Assembly (NCBI GenBank): GCA_037576215.1 | Contig: JBANDB010000009.1 | Location: forward strand, 1 to 64,000 | Direction: 5' to 3' | From: Armillaria gallica | Taxonomy: Eukaryota; Basidiomycota; Agaricomycetes; Agaricales; Physalacriaceae | DNA: 64,000 nt | Part shown: positions 8,761-20,375 of the stretch, piece by piece | How the letters are laid out: every line of letters starts with the position of its first letter | Position numbering within the stretch: position 1 is the stretch's first letter | Program-made: the position numbers and the translations under genes | Notes under the pieces: generated by a model | Seen by the model: only the letters and a program-made list of their open reading frames with translations | The model's database searches: none | What the model was told of the DNA's origin: nothing

Positions 8761-11560
8761 CAACTTATTTTGCTTTCTCCGCAATAACAACTACTAGAAA
8801 CATGCGGAGCTACCAAAACACAAGATTCTGCTGCCCTACGTTTCAAGGTGGGCCCATCCGGAAATTGTCCGGAAAAGATATGATATGTATGAAGCGCCTT
8901 CCCTCGTAGCAAGTAGCACATCTAGTGTATTCAAAATCAAGACGCAGGAGGCACGAACAACGAAACCATCAGCTCACGGAGACTCCTGTAACACATTGGA
9001 CTGAGGATTCCAGCCTCCGACTGGGATATAGTCTCCGTACCTAATATCGGCTCCGGCTAACAGACAGAGCACTCGGAAAAGGAACGCAATTAGAGACTAC
9101 TAGTACTAGAGATATTGTCTGACGTTTCTCTAGTAGGTATGGTGGTCATCCATTCGCTTACTTGCCACCGGCAACTCAAACCAAAGTAGCTCTAACTTGA
9201 TCGATCTTCAATTACTTAGTATCCGGCTACCTCAGCGACCCCCGAAAACTCGAGAGCTTACGAAGAAGCACCATTCAACCTGTCTACCGTCCAAAATCGA
9301 AGCTCTCCATGATCTAGTGGAGCGTAATGGAGTGTCAATCTCAGACCCATTAACAGTAGCGGCCGACTATTGTCAACCCCGTACACCCGCGCATATGCGT
9401 CTTTGAATGGTCCTCACTCATTCAATTATGACGTCGATGGTGGAGGTCATTGTTCACTGATGTCATTCGAGCAATATAAATCCTGCAAATCAATCGAGCC
9501 TCAAAGTAATGTTCCTAATCGAGTCGCGACCATATTTATTTCTGGCTTACGGTCTGGCATACAAATCCTCAGCTGACAGTCTGGACGATGGCAAGTTCAT
9601 TATCGCTTAGGATGCGACTAGCCTGAAATTCTTCCCTCCTCGGTGTATTTGCGCACTGAAGGGTATAAAGGGACTTGCGATGCGCCTGGATTCCATCAGA
9701 AACTGCCCCCACCGTAGTCATACACACCAAGGATCAGCACGTTCTTTCGCATTCTCGGACTTCTTCCCCTCATGTCTCTTGCCATTGCAAACCTCCATGT
9801 GGGACGTAGCAATGTCATTGTTCCCGTCTGTAATGCTCTCGACAACATGACTTGCTTGCGAGGAATTTCATGCGACACCTACCAAAGATATGGCTGAGGC
9901 ATGTTTTCCTATTTCTACATAAATTCTCTCCTTCCTTTCTGATCGTGTCAACCAGGATATTATCACCTTCATATTCAACATCGATTCACAACTTGTGTCT
10001 GGGGCTGATGTCTGCCCGGTGCGCTATTATCACCACCAGTAAATCATATATTTGGTTCTAACGAAGTCCGTCTCAAAGAAATGTCCTTTCAAATGCCGAT
10101 ACTCAAATTTTGGTGAACACATTGATACACACAGATGGCATCGCAGCGCAGCTCTTAGACTTCATCCTAAATTTGACGAGCGACTTTGAAAGTGTTTGTT
10201 TCACAAGAAAGTTTTGTGTCTCCTTTCAAACGGTCCGTGCAAGAAAGATTCATTTCATGGATAAGGTCTCTGCTTGCAGCGCGGTATGTCTTTTGATCTT
10301 TTTTGGAAGTGTATGGTACTGATGATAGTTGTTCAGGATGACTATAAGGATCAAGTCGGAGAGATAAATAATGCATTTTTGGCATTGATGACAAAGGTCG
10401 AACAGTCGTACTGCAACTAGTCTTTTACGGCGCTTTCGGATGTCGACTTGAAGGCTTCTGTTGTTAAATTTTCGCGTGGGTGACTGACTTTATTGGACGT
10501 CTCAATTACGTCTTTCCGTCTCTGATCATGTATATTTTCACTGTTCGATCATCTCAAAATCTCGTAGTTACATCTCGGTACAATGCAGATTATGTTAAAT
10601 ATACTGCTATCCCAAGATGTACGGCTATAGCTAAATAGTAAGTTTCAACGTTTACCATTTTGACCTAGAGTCAAAGTAGACACCTCAAAGGGATGGCCAC
10701 CATCCATATTATCGGGTTTATTGACCACGAAGAAAAGTGGTTCCGATTCCGACTAATTTTCCGTTTAGGTGGAGTAGATAATTGCAAATCTGGTTCCGAT
10801 TAACTACGGTGTGATGAGAAGTCATCGTAGCTGATAACCATCTTATCACGCGCAATGATCAATGATCATTCATACCAATCGCGTCCGACTCCCAGACTGT
10901 CACGAAATACACATGTCCATTGAGTGGGTGGCAAACTACATAGAACGCGCATTGAACACCACCACAGTGAAGGCCGACCACGTTTGTATGGTACAGAGCA
11001 CCCGATGATGGGGATCAAGAACTGTGTCGTAGTCCAGCCCGTGACTGTCGGCGGGAGACCAATAGCATGTGGAACGCCCCCGATAGGTCGCAGTTGGAAC
11101 AGGTCCCGCCCAGATGGGCTCGAGGAAGTATTACGATGATCTAGCCTGTCGTACACAAGGCTGCAAGTTCCAGGTAGAAGAACAAAGTGACAATACAACA
11201 GATAGATCGAGAAGCCGCCGCTGTGAGATCAGGATTAAAGTCTTCTGACGTATCAATAAAAACGCGACTTAGACAAGAAAGCTCAAGGACGGAAGCTGAG
11301 AAATATGACCGATATCGATAAAGGCCACAGTGAGAATCATCACACGAAGAGGTGGTCAATTTCCCTCTTTTGTTAACTCACAGAGCTTTCCAGATTTTAA
11401 AATTCCACAAGAGCGATCTTGGCTTGTTAGGATTCTGCCGAAATCCGGATATGCGAGCACGAGGCGAGGAGTGATGATCGAAGCGAGGTAAGATTAATTA
11501 GAAATGATGTACGTCGTTAGGGAATAGAATGGATTCCGGCAAGGGTTCGTGAGGAGACCT
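8761..11560. other. No gene recognised
   Basis: Short open frames only; the longest is 110 codons on the minus strand at 10866-11198. It has no recognised domain and no second copy in the window. The stretch shows none of the repeat landmarks of its neighbours and may be a unique remnant or further decayed repeat. Confidence 0.3.
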
Positions 11561-11591
11561 GAGTGGTCCGGTTTGCAAGGTTAATGAGATC

Positions 11592-11793
11592 AGTAAGCGC
11601 GAAGCAATTACTGTAAGACGTAGCCGGTAAGCGCGGAGCTATTACCGAGGGGAAAACCGATACAGAAGCCTGTAAGCGCGAAGCTATTACGGGCCGTAGG
11701 TGAAGGCAAGCGCTAAGCGTAACCTTCGGATTGGTATTGGAAAGCGCTAGGCGTATCCAATGGCTTGTTCAGCAAGCACTAGGCGTAGCTGAG
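11592..11793. repeat. Array of six small hairpins with a shared loop
   Basis: Six inverted repeats lie in 202 bp. H1 11592-11612 AGTAA/TTACT; H2 11625-11647 CGGTAA/TTACCG; H3 11669-11693 CCTGTAA/TTACGGG; H4 11702-11727 GAAGG/CCTTC; H5 11736-11761 ATTGG/CCAAT; H6 11768-11793 TTCAG/CTGAG (G-T pairs allowed in H3 and H6). H1-H3 enclose an 11-nt loop GCGC(G)(A/G)AGC(A/T)A; H4-H6 enclose a 16-nt loop around AAGC(G/A)CTA(A/G)GCGTA. Stem sequences differ between units but remain complementary, while loops stay nearly constant. No reading frame runs through it. The pattern recalls the GC-rich hairpin elements of fungal mitochondrial DNA, but origin and role are unknown. Confidence 0.8.
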
Positions 11794-12285
11794 GGTTCAC
11801 GCAGTGTGAGGGTACTGAAAGTAATAGATTGGATCACTCTTTTGATACAATGGTAAGCACGGTATTATATACTAGGGATAGTTCGAGTCATTATTGTTCT
11901 ACAATGTTCTAATGTATTCTAGCATCTGTAAGAAAAATAGAGAAAGTAAAAGAAGATACGAGCGAGTCACCACTAAAGCCGAGAAGACCGAGTACGGGCA
12001 TGTGTTGACTCATGCACCGAATCAATGGGTACGCAATATCCATAACACAAGTCCCACATATTTGGTCTCAAAGATAGGCTCAGCTATATTCACTGCACCT
12101 GCTCGACACAAAATTTAGAAGAACAAACAGCAAGATGTTTGAGAGTAAGACGTCCGGTATGTTATGTTTTCGTATCTCCATGCGACGCTGCCAACTTCTC
12201 CTTTCCCACAGCTAACCTCGAAACACACCTGCAGCCCTACATATATACGGGCTTAGCAACGCCAAGGAAAAGGATTATTACCTAC

Positions 12286-12470
12286 GGTAGGGTTACTATC
12301 CTTCCACTTTCGCACCTAATACGAACTGTTTGCATGCCCTATTACAGATCAGGCTCAAAGGTTCTTTCTTTTGAGAAAGCAAAGCTCACGTTTTCCATCG
12401 CGCTGGTCGATTCAACGATGCCTCCTGTGAGACGTCCGCTCGAGCTGTAGAAGAAAACTCTGGATCCAAC
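12286..12470 (-). CDS. Two-exon module, copy 1 (unassigned family)
   Basis: Minus strand. Exon 12470-12390 (81 nt) reads GSRVFFYSSSGRLTGGIVES then TSAMEN; a 51-nt GTGAGC...TAG intron follows; exon 12338-12286 (53 nt) reads GMQTVRIRCESGRIVTLP and ends at a GTAGGT donor. An upstream intron with a CTAG acceptor ends at 12471. Copies 2 and 3 have the same splice positions and nearly the same exon lengths. The pattern of alternating hydrophobic and polar residues suggests a small beta-rich module. I do not recognise the family. The flanking exons of this copy were not resolved. Confidence 0.4.
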
Positions 12471-12479
12471 CTAGAAAGG

Positions 12480-14540
12480 GAACATATTAATGAATTTTGA
12501 AAGATATGAGGAAACGCACTGCAAATACGTTCATTGTATATCGGGGACTTTTTCACTGGGATTTTGGATGCGCACGATTCACTGATATAAGTACCTAGTC
12601 CGTCGGGGTAGATTAATGAAGTACAAGCGTCTGATATACGCAGTCGACCTTGAGCTGAAGTAGCCGCTGTTTCGTAAAAAAAACTTTGGATAGTAAGCAA
12701 TAATATGAATACATACATAATCCCGGGAGCTTCAACCCGACATGCCCGGTATGAATAGATTATTGTTACCGTTATAATCGCAGCCCCACACTCGCTCTGA
12801 TATGTTTCCGGGAATAAACGAAGGTGAGATTTTGCGACACTACAGTCCAAATCCATGTTCTGAAAGGCGAGTGACTAACCGCGCTACATTTGGAGTTTAA
12901 CATGTACTTAATTCCAGTGATTGCTGTACAAAATGTGAAAAACCAAACTCTAGATTTCATTCGACGTCATGTAGGTATGAATGCCACATGAAATTCCGAG
13001 CTAGAACAAGAACACGCGGCACTGAAATGCCGATGGCAGATAAAGCTCTTTGGACGTCAAGACTGAACATTGAACTCTCATATAGCACACACTGATCTCG
13101 AAAAGATGAATATGCGAGCTGTTCCGGCCACCGCTCATGAGTAAGCAAAGTATATTGATGGTAAATACGCGCAGATCCATTTCCCTATCGCTAAATAGTG
13201 AATTCCTTTCGTCCATATGATGAAAGTAGCACTATGACTGCGTGCTATGCACAACGCCGAGTTCAGCATCCTGGGATTGTCGATAACGGCAACGGCTGCC
13301 TAGCCGCGAGCATGCGCACAGTGGGGATGGACTTGTTGTGGCTCGCCAATGGACGTGCAGGAAATTACGTTCTAGACGCAGAAGTTCATGTCCGGACGTT
13401 GAAGAAGCACTTCTATTTGAGGCATATGATTCATCGAATCGTTCCTTATTTGTTCCCAGACGGGAGTACACTGTGCCAAGACTGTACTTCGGAAATGAAG
13501 ATGAAATTAAGTGCATTTGTGACTGATTAAACGTGAGCGACATTGATTTTTCGGGTGAGGACTCTCATGATAGGGTATACGCGTCATTCCTCCGAGCGCT
13601 GAGGGCTGTGGAGAACAAGCAGAGCGGAAGACGCAGAGAAGGACTGGGCAATTGCATCGGTATCGATCACGTAGGACGCTTTCTTCTCCAGCTTGTTCCC
13701 TTCCAGTCCTTTCCCTACTTTTCCTCCTGCCATCACCGGCAATAACGCTGTAAAGATACTCATCAGAAAATGTCGGCCGGAACTTCTGCTGTCACCTCTT
13801 GACATCCGTTATTTTTCTTGTAGTGTCAATGTTTGTCTACGCCTGTATGGGTCTGAGAATGCGATAGCTGACTGCGTTTTAACGGCTAGGTTGAGCCGGA
13901 TTATGAAGGATGGGCGGGCAAGGGGCAGACCTTCCTTCTCTCCCTCAACTGTCAAGTGAAGGCCTAAGGTCGAGGTATGCTGTACCCGTCGGACTCGAAT
14001 CACATATTCCAATCAACTAACATCAGGAACCGCTCTATGGAAGCACATTCACTTTAGTCCTTCAATTTCCAGGAACGCAGGACGGTATGAGTTCCATTTC
14101 GCGCGGTTTTGACGCGTCCATTTCCTAGATCCTGTCAGAAGTGAGCACTCTGCGGCCCCTTCGGGCTGAATTGGCGAAGCTGCCCTTACTCCATCTGTAA
14201 TGAATGACAGTTGTCTGAGTTATTCTTGGATCTCTGGTCGACATCGTTAGGAGCTATCTGGGCGTGAGTGACCCCCATGAAATGAACATTCCGGAACATG
14301 GTGCAGAACTTGTGATTATCGTCTAGAAGTACCCCAATCTGTATTGTGTAACACTCAGAGAACTCGAGCTGCTTGGACGCCATAACTGATGCCTTCCGCC
14401 GTTCACACGCAACGATGCATTCATTCCCCTCCTTATCGTTGTTTGATCTTTGTATTCTCATACTAACCATTGGATACACTGGCGGCTCTGAGATCTGACG
14501 GGGTCAATGGGTCACTATCACTACGACCTTAATTTACTTA
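12480..14540. other. Decayed exons and spacer between module copies
   Basis: The stretch just upstream (minus sense) of each module copy is similar between 12480-12610 and 14730-14840, including the words around AACGTCTTTACAGT and a 'TAAGTACCT'-like run. This suggests the modules belong to larger duplicated genes. The open frames at 13198-13543 (110 and 103 codons on opposite strands) have no recognised domain. Confidence 0.3.
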
Positions 14541-14541
14541 C

Positions 14542-14725
14542 GGTAAGGTTACGATTCCTCCACTGTCGCGTTTGATGACAATCAAGAGAGTACCCTGTGG
14601 AAAGTCAGTTGGAGGATGCGTCCTTCAAGACAAACGATACTCGCTCCAGACATGCGGCTCGTCGACTCGACGACACCTCCAGTGAGACGTCCAGCGGAGT
14701 CGTAAAAAAAGACACGCGAACCAAT
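14542..14725 (-). CDS. Two-exon module, copy 2
   Basis: Minus strand. Exon 14725-14645 reads IGSRVFFYDSAGRLTGGVVE then STSRMSG; exon 14594-14542 (53 nt, the same length as in copy 1) reads GTLLIVIKRDSGGIVTLP and ends at a GTAAGT donor. The intron between them (50 nt) ends CCACAG, but its donor reads GCGAGT where the other copies have GTGAGC or GTTAGT. Either this is a GC-AG intron or the donor is broken. It has the best-preserved protein sequence of the three copies. Confidence 0.42.
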
Positions 14726-16035
14726 CTACAAATACGCGGAATTTTGTAAGCTAAGAAAATGTGTTGAAGATACAACGAGAGCATACTGTAAAGACGTTCA
14801 TAGACGAAATAGTCTGTGGGCAAGTGCTTATCCGATACCGAGATCTAGGCGACACCGTGGCTTAAATGCCTTTTCAAAAGAGATTCCTGCTTTCGCTTTG
14901 AAGGCTGACAATTGCGAACAGTCTAGAGATGGAAACCGGCTACGGTGGAGACAGTGGGATCGGCTTGCCAGGGACAGAGCAAGCACTAGAAAGGAATGTG
15001 TGTGAACCCGTTTTTTCAGATTTCTGCGAGCGCTGCTTTTCTATTGAAAGGCTTATAAGTTATATCAACATTCGACCTGTATCGTGTCGTTATCCAGGAA
15101 AACGGGCGCGATGGTGCAAAGCTTCCTATCCCGAAGTAAGCTATGAACAATGAAAAACTACGGTGAAACCTCCAAAACTTGTATTTGAGCTCGATCATGA
15201 GGTCGCGGAGGTCCAGACCGCACCACAGTTCCCAACATCGTGACTCGTGAAGTCAGACAGGTGATAAAGAAGCAAGTACGAATATTACAAGGCTTCTTAG
15301 GAAGTTGCAGTACTCATTAACCGACAGCCTCGTAAGTGCTGTAAACACCGCTGACCGAGGGTTCACTTACAACTACAAGTATTCTGGTCTTACTCGCATG
15401 GGTTCAGTAACGACTCCCACGGAATCGGAAACTGGAAGTTATAAAAAACTTGGACGGATTGATTTCATCCGATGTATTCAATACGAGAACCGCAATTCTG
15501 GGTCACATGCTCGGGAAGGGCCGGTGGTCAATTATGGAACATAGAAAATATTCAAACCTGCCAACCTGGTGGATGATGTGATCTCTGAAGTACCAGAAAA
15601 ACATGTATCTCGGAGCAAACGATGCGAATTACACTAGAGTTGGAGGATATGGAACATGATGTCGAGACATATATTTTTATCTTTAGAGGTTCTAGCCTCC
15701 TTGAATATTCTGGGGGTTAGGGTTCTGGACCCTTCTAGAAAGTATAAACACGGTCCACGAGCCTAAGACACATCGATCTCTTGATTACGGTTTCCACAAT
15801 GCGATCTTGGTATGTATGTGGGACTTTCGGAGTTCTCTCTCAAGTCACAATCAACAGTCACTTGTAGCATAACAATCTGGGTCGATTTAGCATAAAAATC
15901 AAGACCGTTGTGGCTATTGTTGCAGATGCTTTCTACCGTCCCCCACCCACTTTATTAGGCGTTGATGGTAAACACGCTTAGAGCTCTACGCACATAAGGG
16001 GTTGGACGTGAACAAAAATAAAACGGGTTTCTCAC

Positions 16036-16298
16036 AGCAAGGTCACGGTCCCCCACCGTCGCGCTTGACGAGAACCAATTGCATACCCTGAAATATGTCG
16101 ATGTCAGTTTGCATAATTCCAGTCCAAAGTCTTCGAAAAAAAAGGATTACTAACATCCGATAAATGACTCGCGGATTGTATGACTCCAGTTAACAGTTGC
16201 CCATTCGAGTCAATGAACGAGACGCGTGAACCGCCTAAAGAGGCGAGTTGTATCGACGTGTCGGCAATGACTCCTGTGCGTACTGGAACGACATTCAT
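16036..16298 (-). pseudogene. Two-exon module, copy 3 (frameshifted)
   Basis: Minus strand. The first exon is open upstream to 16298 and ends IDSNGQLLTGVIQSASHLSD at 16155, followed by a 67-nt GTTAGT...CAG intron. The second exon (16087-16036) reads GMQLVLVKRDGGG and then loses the frame: it is 52 nt against 53 nt in copies 1 and 2, a one-base loss in the G-rich run. A fourth trace of the second exon may lie near 16725 (SGGIV). The family is unassigned. Confidence 0.4.
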
Positions 16299-16329
16299 GC
16301 TGGAAACAGTTCGTAGGTGTAAGTGCTAA

Positions 16330-17840
16330 CTAAACCGACGTTACACGCGGGCTTAAATATTTTGATTAATCTCGACGAAAGGGCCATACAACTGAGTTCG
16401 AACTCGTTGAATGATATTAAAGGCGTGGGGACAGCGTCGGATAAAATTCCCTTAAGTCATCAGCCAGGGGTATCTAAAAGTTACGATACTCTCATCACCA
16501 ATCATTCCCACAACAAAATGTGTCTACGGTACCGCTTGTTTTTGTTTTAATGTAAGGCACCTGCATATCTCCGGAGACAAACAGTAGCATAATAGATAGC
16601 CAATTACAAAGGAGAGCCTGAAAGCCCGTATTTAAGAACATTGCGTTCAGCGCTGGGCCGCTGGCTTCGACTGGGAGATGCTCCCTGAAGCAGCGTTCTT
16701 GTACTGAGGGCCTCACGATACCTCCACTAAAGAAAAGACATAATAATGAACTAAGTGTAAAGGTTATAGGTCTGAGGGCCGCCTTCAATCCTATTGGGAG
16801 ACGTGCAGTCGTGCCTTCCTCCGACTCGGTGTTTCCTGTTTGAGATCAATTACACACGCCTTCTATGACCGCGAATAGGTCTGATTTGAAGTTTTAAACA
16901 TTTGTGGGCATTGGGGGCAAATGTGAAGAACCTGTGGCCACTCATAATTGATGGATTTTTGACTGGGATGTGATATCCAAGCTTTATCCAGACGTGCCAG
17001 AGTAAATTCTGAGGTATGGCATGGTAAAACAAAGGAAATGGTAGTAGTATTCTACTGTGAATGAATTTACTAGATATATGCCATACAAGACGACAGGGGT
17101 GATAGGTAGTATCGATTGCTCATACCGAGTCATACTCGAAATCATTACTTGAGAACGCGTGCTGTAACAGATAAGCCTTACGCAGTCAGTTTTCCGTCCT
17201 ATTGTCATCCTACGTCATAAAAACACGCTGTTTATGAACCCGACAGAGATTAAAATAGACATTGCAACACCGAGAAGTGCGAACCGAACAAACACCTAGT
17301 TGGTAGAACGAGGAGTGCTCCTCGCGAGTCCAGGAACGTATTTTCGACGCTGGAGATAAGGGAAATAGATGTCAGCAGGTTTGGAGCCGGCGTAACGGTA
17401 AAGGAGGGTCCGGGCGCGGTGACCATACGAAGCCTCCCGCAAGATTCGGAATCGGGTTATCGAAAACACAGATTGAGAATACGATACTCGTCTATTGTAG
17501 CTGATATCAATAAAGAAGCGATGGCGATGGGTTGGAGAGTATAGAACATTTGTTGATTCAATTTCGCCGCGATACTGATACAAGTCGGCGGCAGGAAAGG
17601 GAAGTGTGTTGGTACCTAATTGTGTTCTCGGCAAGCACCGAGGACCTTACTTTGTTTCGCCACTATATAAGTAGTGTAGTCCCTTGTTTTGCCTCTTTTC
17701 CTCAGTCCGTTCACGCACCATCGTATCGAGACTGAGTTGCTTTTGTTATAGATCCGGATTCAAACAAAGTGAGGCCCAAAATGGAAGGGAGCAGTGACCA
17801 GTAGTGACAGCTACTCAATTTGAACTCTGAATAGATGTTT
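16330..17840. other. No gene recognised
   Basis: Minus-strand frames at 16495-16788 (97 codons) and 17296-17634 (112 codons) are the longest. Neither shows a known motif. The 16.7-kb part has faint similarity to the module copies, so it is probably a further decayed duplicate. Confidence 0.25.
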
Positions 17841-17849
17841 TAGACGGCG

Positions 17850-19110
17850 TTCTGATGCAAGGGAGCAGTGCTGTAAAACCGAAAGAACCGAGAGAGAAGC
17901 TTCGATTATGGAGCCCTGCAAGTGGAAAAGGATGCAGTCTAGACGAGCGCATGGTGTTATGCTAGTGGAATGAACGTACCAGCCACAAAGATAATCGCGT
18001 GAAAGTATTTGCGTGGAGCACGCACAAAAGAGGCGTGTTCGTTTCACCCTATGCCATGAGGCTCGCGGAGTAAGATATCGGAGAATAGAAGTATATAAAG
18101 GGACTTCCGTTTGTAAGGACCGTCAGGAGCCAATTATCTGCACATAGAGAGGATGAGGCGTTGCTAAGAGGAATAAGAGAGATCCGGTCCGACTACATGA
18201 TGGCAGAGAAAAAGATAAAGAATGGCATGACTCGTTACAAGAAAGATCCAAGACCTAAGGTTATCAGAAGTTATCGTATGGGATCTAGCAAGGATCTAGG
18301 TAGCGAAAGTACTTATTAGTACCGGACTACTTAGTTGTTCATGTGCTGCATCCTACGAACAGAAATTTGAACGATGCAAAATGATCACATTCAACGAATA
18401 CTTATCTTGAAAGTACACAGTCAACAGAGGTAAAATCTGTTAGACTTCCACGATGTGTTGGAGTCAGAAATGTTCCGTCAGTCCTGGTGCAGGGCATACA
18501 GCGAGCCTTAGAAGATCAAATAAGCGTCGCACCGTACGAAACGGTGCAGCACGAGCCAGTTGCACAAGGGTAACAGAGTTGAGACAGGCTGTCTGTTTAC
18601 TACTTTCTTCCTGGTGTGCTTTGGTACTTAATGGCACGGTGAGCGAGCCGCCGAATCGACTGAAAGCTGGAGAGAGAAGGGATTAATCGGGGCCATCAAA
18701 AACAGAGTAGGATACTCTGGACTGTAGGGGGGATCTCGCCCGTCTACAGGGCTTTTGGAGCCGACGGAGTAGTTGCACAGCTTAGGGATGCGCCATGGGG
18801 CCCGCCCCAATGCACAATAATTTTGAATCAAAAAAAAAAACATCGCACCATTTTGCAGCCGGGTGTTGAATTGTAGAATATCATGAAATACACAGCCGAG
18901 ACTGTAGTGACGAGTTCTGTCAAGGAGTAGCTGAGCCCCGAGAGGAACGCACCAGGCACCGAGGCCCTACAGTGCAAAACATTTTCACCGAAATAATCCA
19001 TACGCCGATTGGGAGTCAAACTCCTACCGCTTGCTCAAACTATTCTCCTTCGAGATGTGGGCTCTATGGAAGGCAAGCATGATAACCGTTTCACCATCTC
19101 CGTGGATCTA
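17850..19110. repeat. Duplicated block shared with 30480-30995
   Basis: Around 17935-18180 the sequence matches 30545-30780: GGAATGAACGTACCAGCCAC against GGGATGAACGTGCTAGCCGC, GCACAAAAGAGGCGTGTTCG against GCACGAAAGAGGCGTGTTTC, and GAGACGTTGCTAAGCGGAA-like words. In both places a tRNA-Gly-like remnant follows (19.0 kb and 30.9 kb). The spacing between the shared part and the tRNA is longer here. Confidence 0.6.
19001..19103 (-). pseudogene. tRNA-Gly(UCC)-like copy, degraded
   Basis: Minus strand, same layout as 6485-6579. The D arm is GTGAAACGGTTATCATG, the anticodon stem is CTTGC/GCAAG with loop CT-TCC-A, and an intron of about 31 nt follows. The T arm has drifted (AGGAG-TTTGACT-CCCAA) and no longer pairs, and the acceptor ACGGAGA/TCGGCGT has two mismatches. 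It probably cannot fold as a tRNA. It shows the ancestral gene was intron-containing tRNA-Gly(UCC). Confidence 0.6.
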
Positions 19111-20126
19111 TTTCGTATTGACATATGGTTATGAAACGGTTTTGTGTTTTGGAGTAAGGATGGCCTTCTCTAAATTCAAAGAGGACATTAGTAAGGCATC
19201 GTAAGTTCCATGCTCTGCACTTAGGGAAAAGTTCAGCGATCCTCTGTGTGAATAAGGTACTTACCTTGCATCCGGTCTCGCTTTGGCTGCTCTTTCACGA
19301 CTTGCATTTCAAACCTCCCCAGGCGGTTAGAATCATAAGAATATGACACAGTAAGATACACGTCCCGCTTCAAGAGTAAAGACACCTATTACGGAGAAAC
19401 GGACGTCGGAACGTTCAAGCCTTTCCTCGAAAACTAGCCCGGGAGGTACAGTAGCTTAGATATCGAGAATGACAAAGATAAAGTTGAACCGTAGGGATGA
19501 AACCAACCCTACGCTGTGAAGCATGTAGGGAACAATTCCCACAGTAGCTACACGCGTTTCCGAGTCGTCCAGGTCGTGTCGCATAGCTCCGCTATCGCTT
19601 GAAGGATGTCATCATAGTAATATCAGCCGAAATTATTGTTGCAGCCGTCTCTGATAAAAGTATATCAGCACGCAGAATAAACGTCATGACAGCCATACTC
19701 AGATCGAATTTTGGGAATCCTAGACTGGTATGGGATGCTTGCAGAAAAAGGATACGCACAGACCTTAGTGATCATGATCCGCTTGACATGCGTGTGAGTA
19801 TCTGAAGAACCAAATCTATACTGGTAACTGGTGGTGAAAACATGAAAAGGTGCATGACTGTGAGATAGGCAGCGCAAAGCATCTTACGGGCGGTAGGGAC
19901 AGAAAAGAAATTTCGGAGAGGCGCTCTCCACAACTGAAGAGTTCCATCTTTGTCGATAGCTAGACATCTATTAGCCTAGGCTCGCCGTTCGTCGTATATG
20001 CAGGCAATAGACAGAGTTTTAAAAAGATGTTGTGATACGCAATGACTAGTAGCGGGGAGAATCTTTGCCGGAGCATCACGTCCACAACAGACAGGACCTT
20101 CGTTGGTGAGCACAAGTCATGCATGT

Positions 20127-20375
20127 CACAGCATAGGCCAGTTCATTGTAGCTGGTAAAAAACGAAACCGTAAAAAGATTCGATTTAGCGAAGCCGTTCT
20201 CGGTCCTGAAAATGCCATCAGTAAAACAATGTGAAAAGCTTTTCCCCCTACGGAACAAGAGACTGAAGGTACCTTTTCGTTTTACAGCGGGAAAAACAAG
20301 GGCGTAAAACTGAAGCCGAAATCGAAACCATTTAAGGTACCGTTTTGGGCTATTAAAAAGGTAGCAGCCTCTGTG
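20127..20375. mobile_element. Degraded CACTG-type miniature element, 249 bp
   Basis: The insertion is seen by comparing the two duplicated blocks: B1 runs straight through at about 7470-7476. The ends are CACAGCATAGGCCAGTTC on the left and, read inverted, CACAGAGGCTGCTACC on the right. The left end resembles the intact element at 37134-37510 (CACTGCTAGGGCCGGTTCC), and both are rich in AAAACG and GAAAC words. The target duplication is no longer visible. It has no coding capacity. It is probably an old member of the same family. Confidence 0.5.

Noticed and set aside
13985..14010. B-box-like GATTCGAGTCC on the minus strand
   Set aside because: The surrounding bases do not pair as a T arm and there is no D arm.
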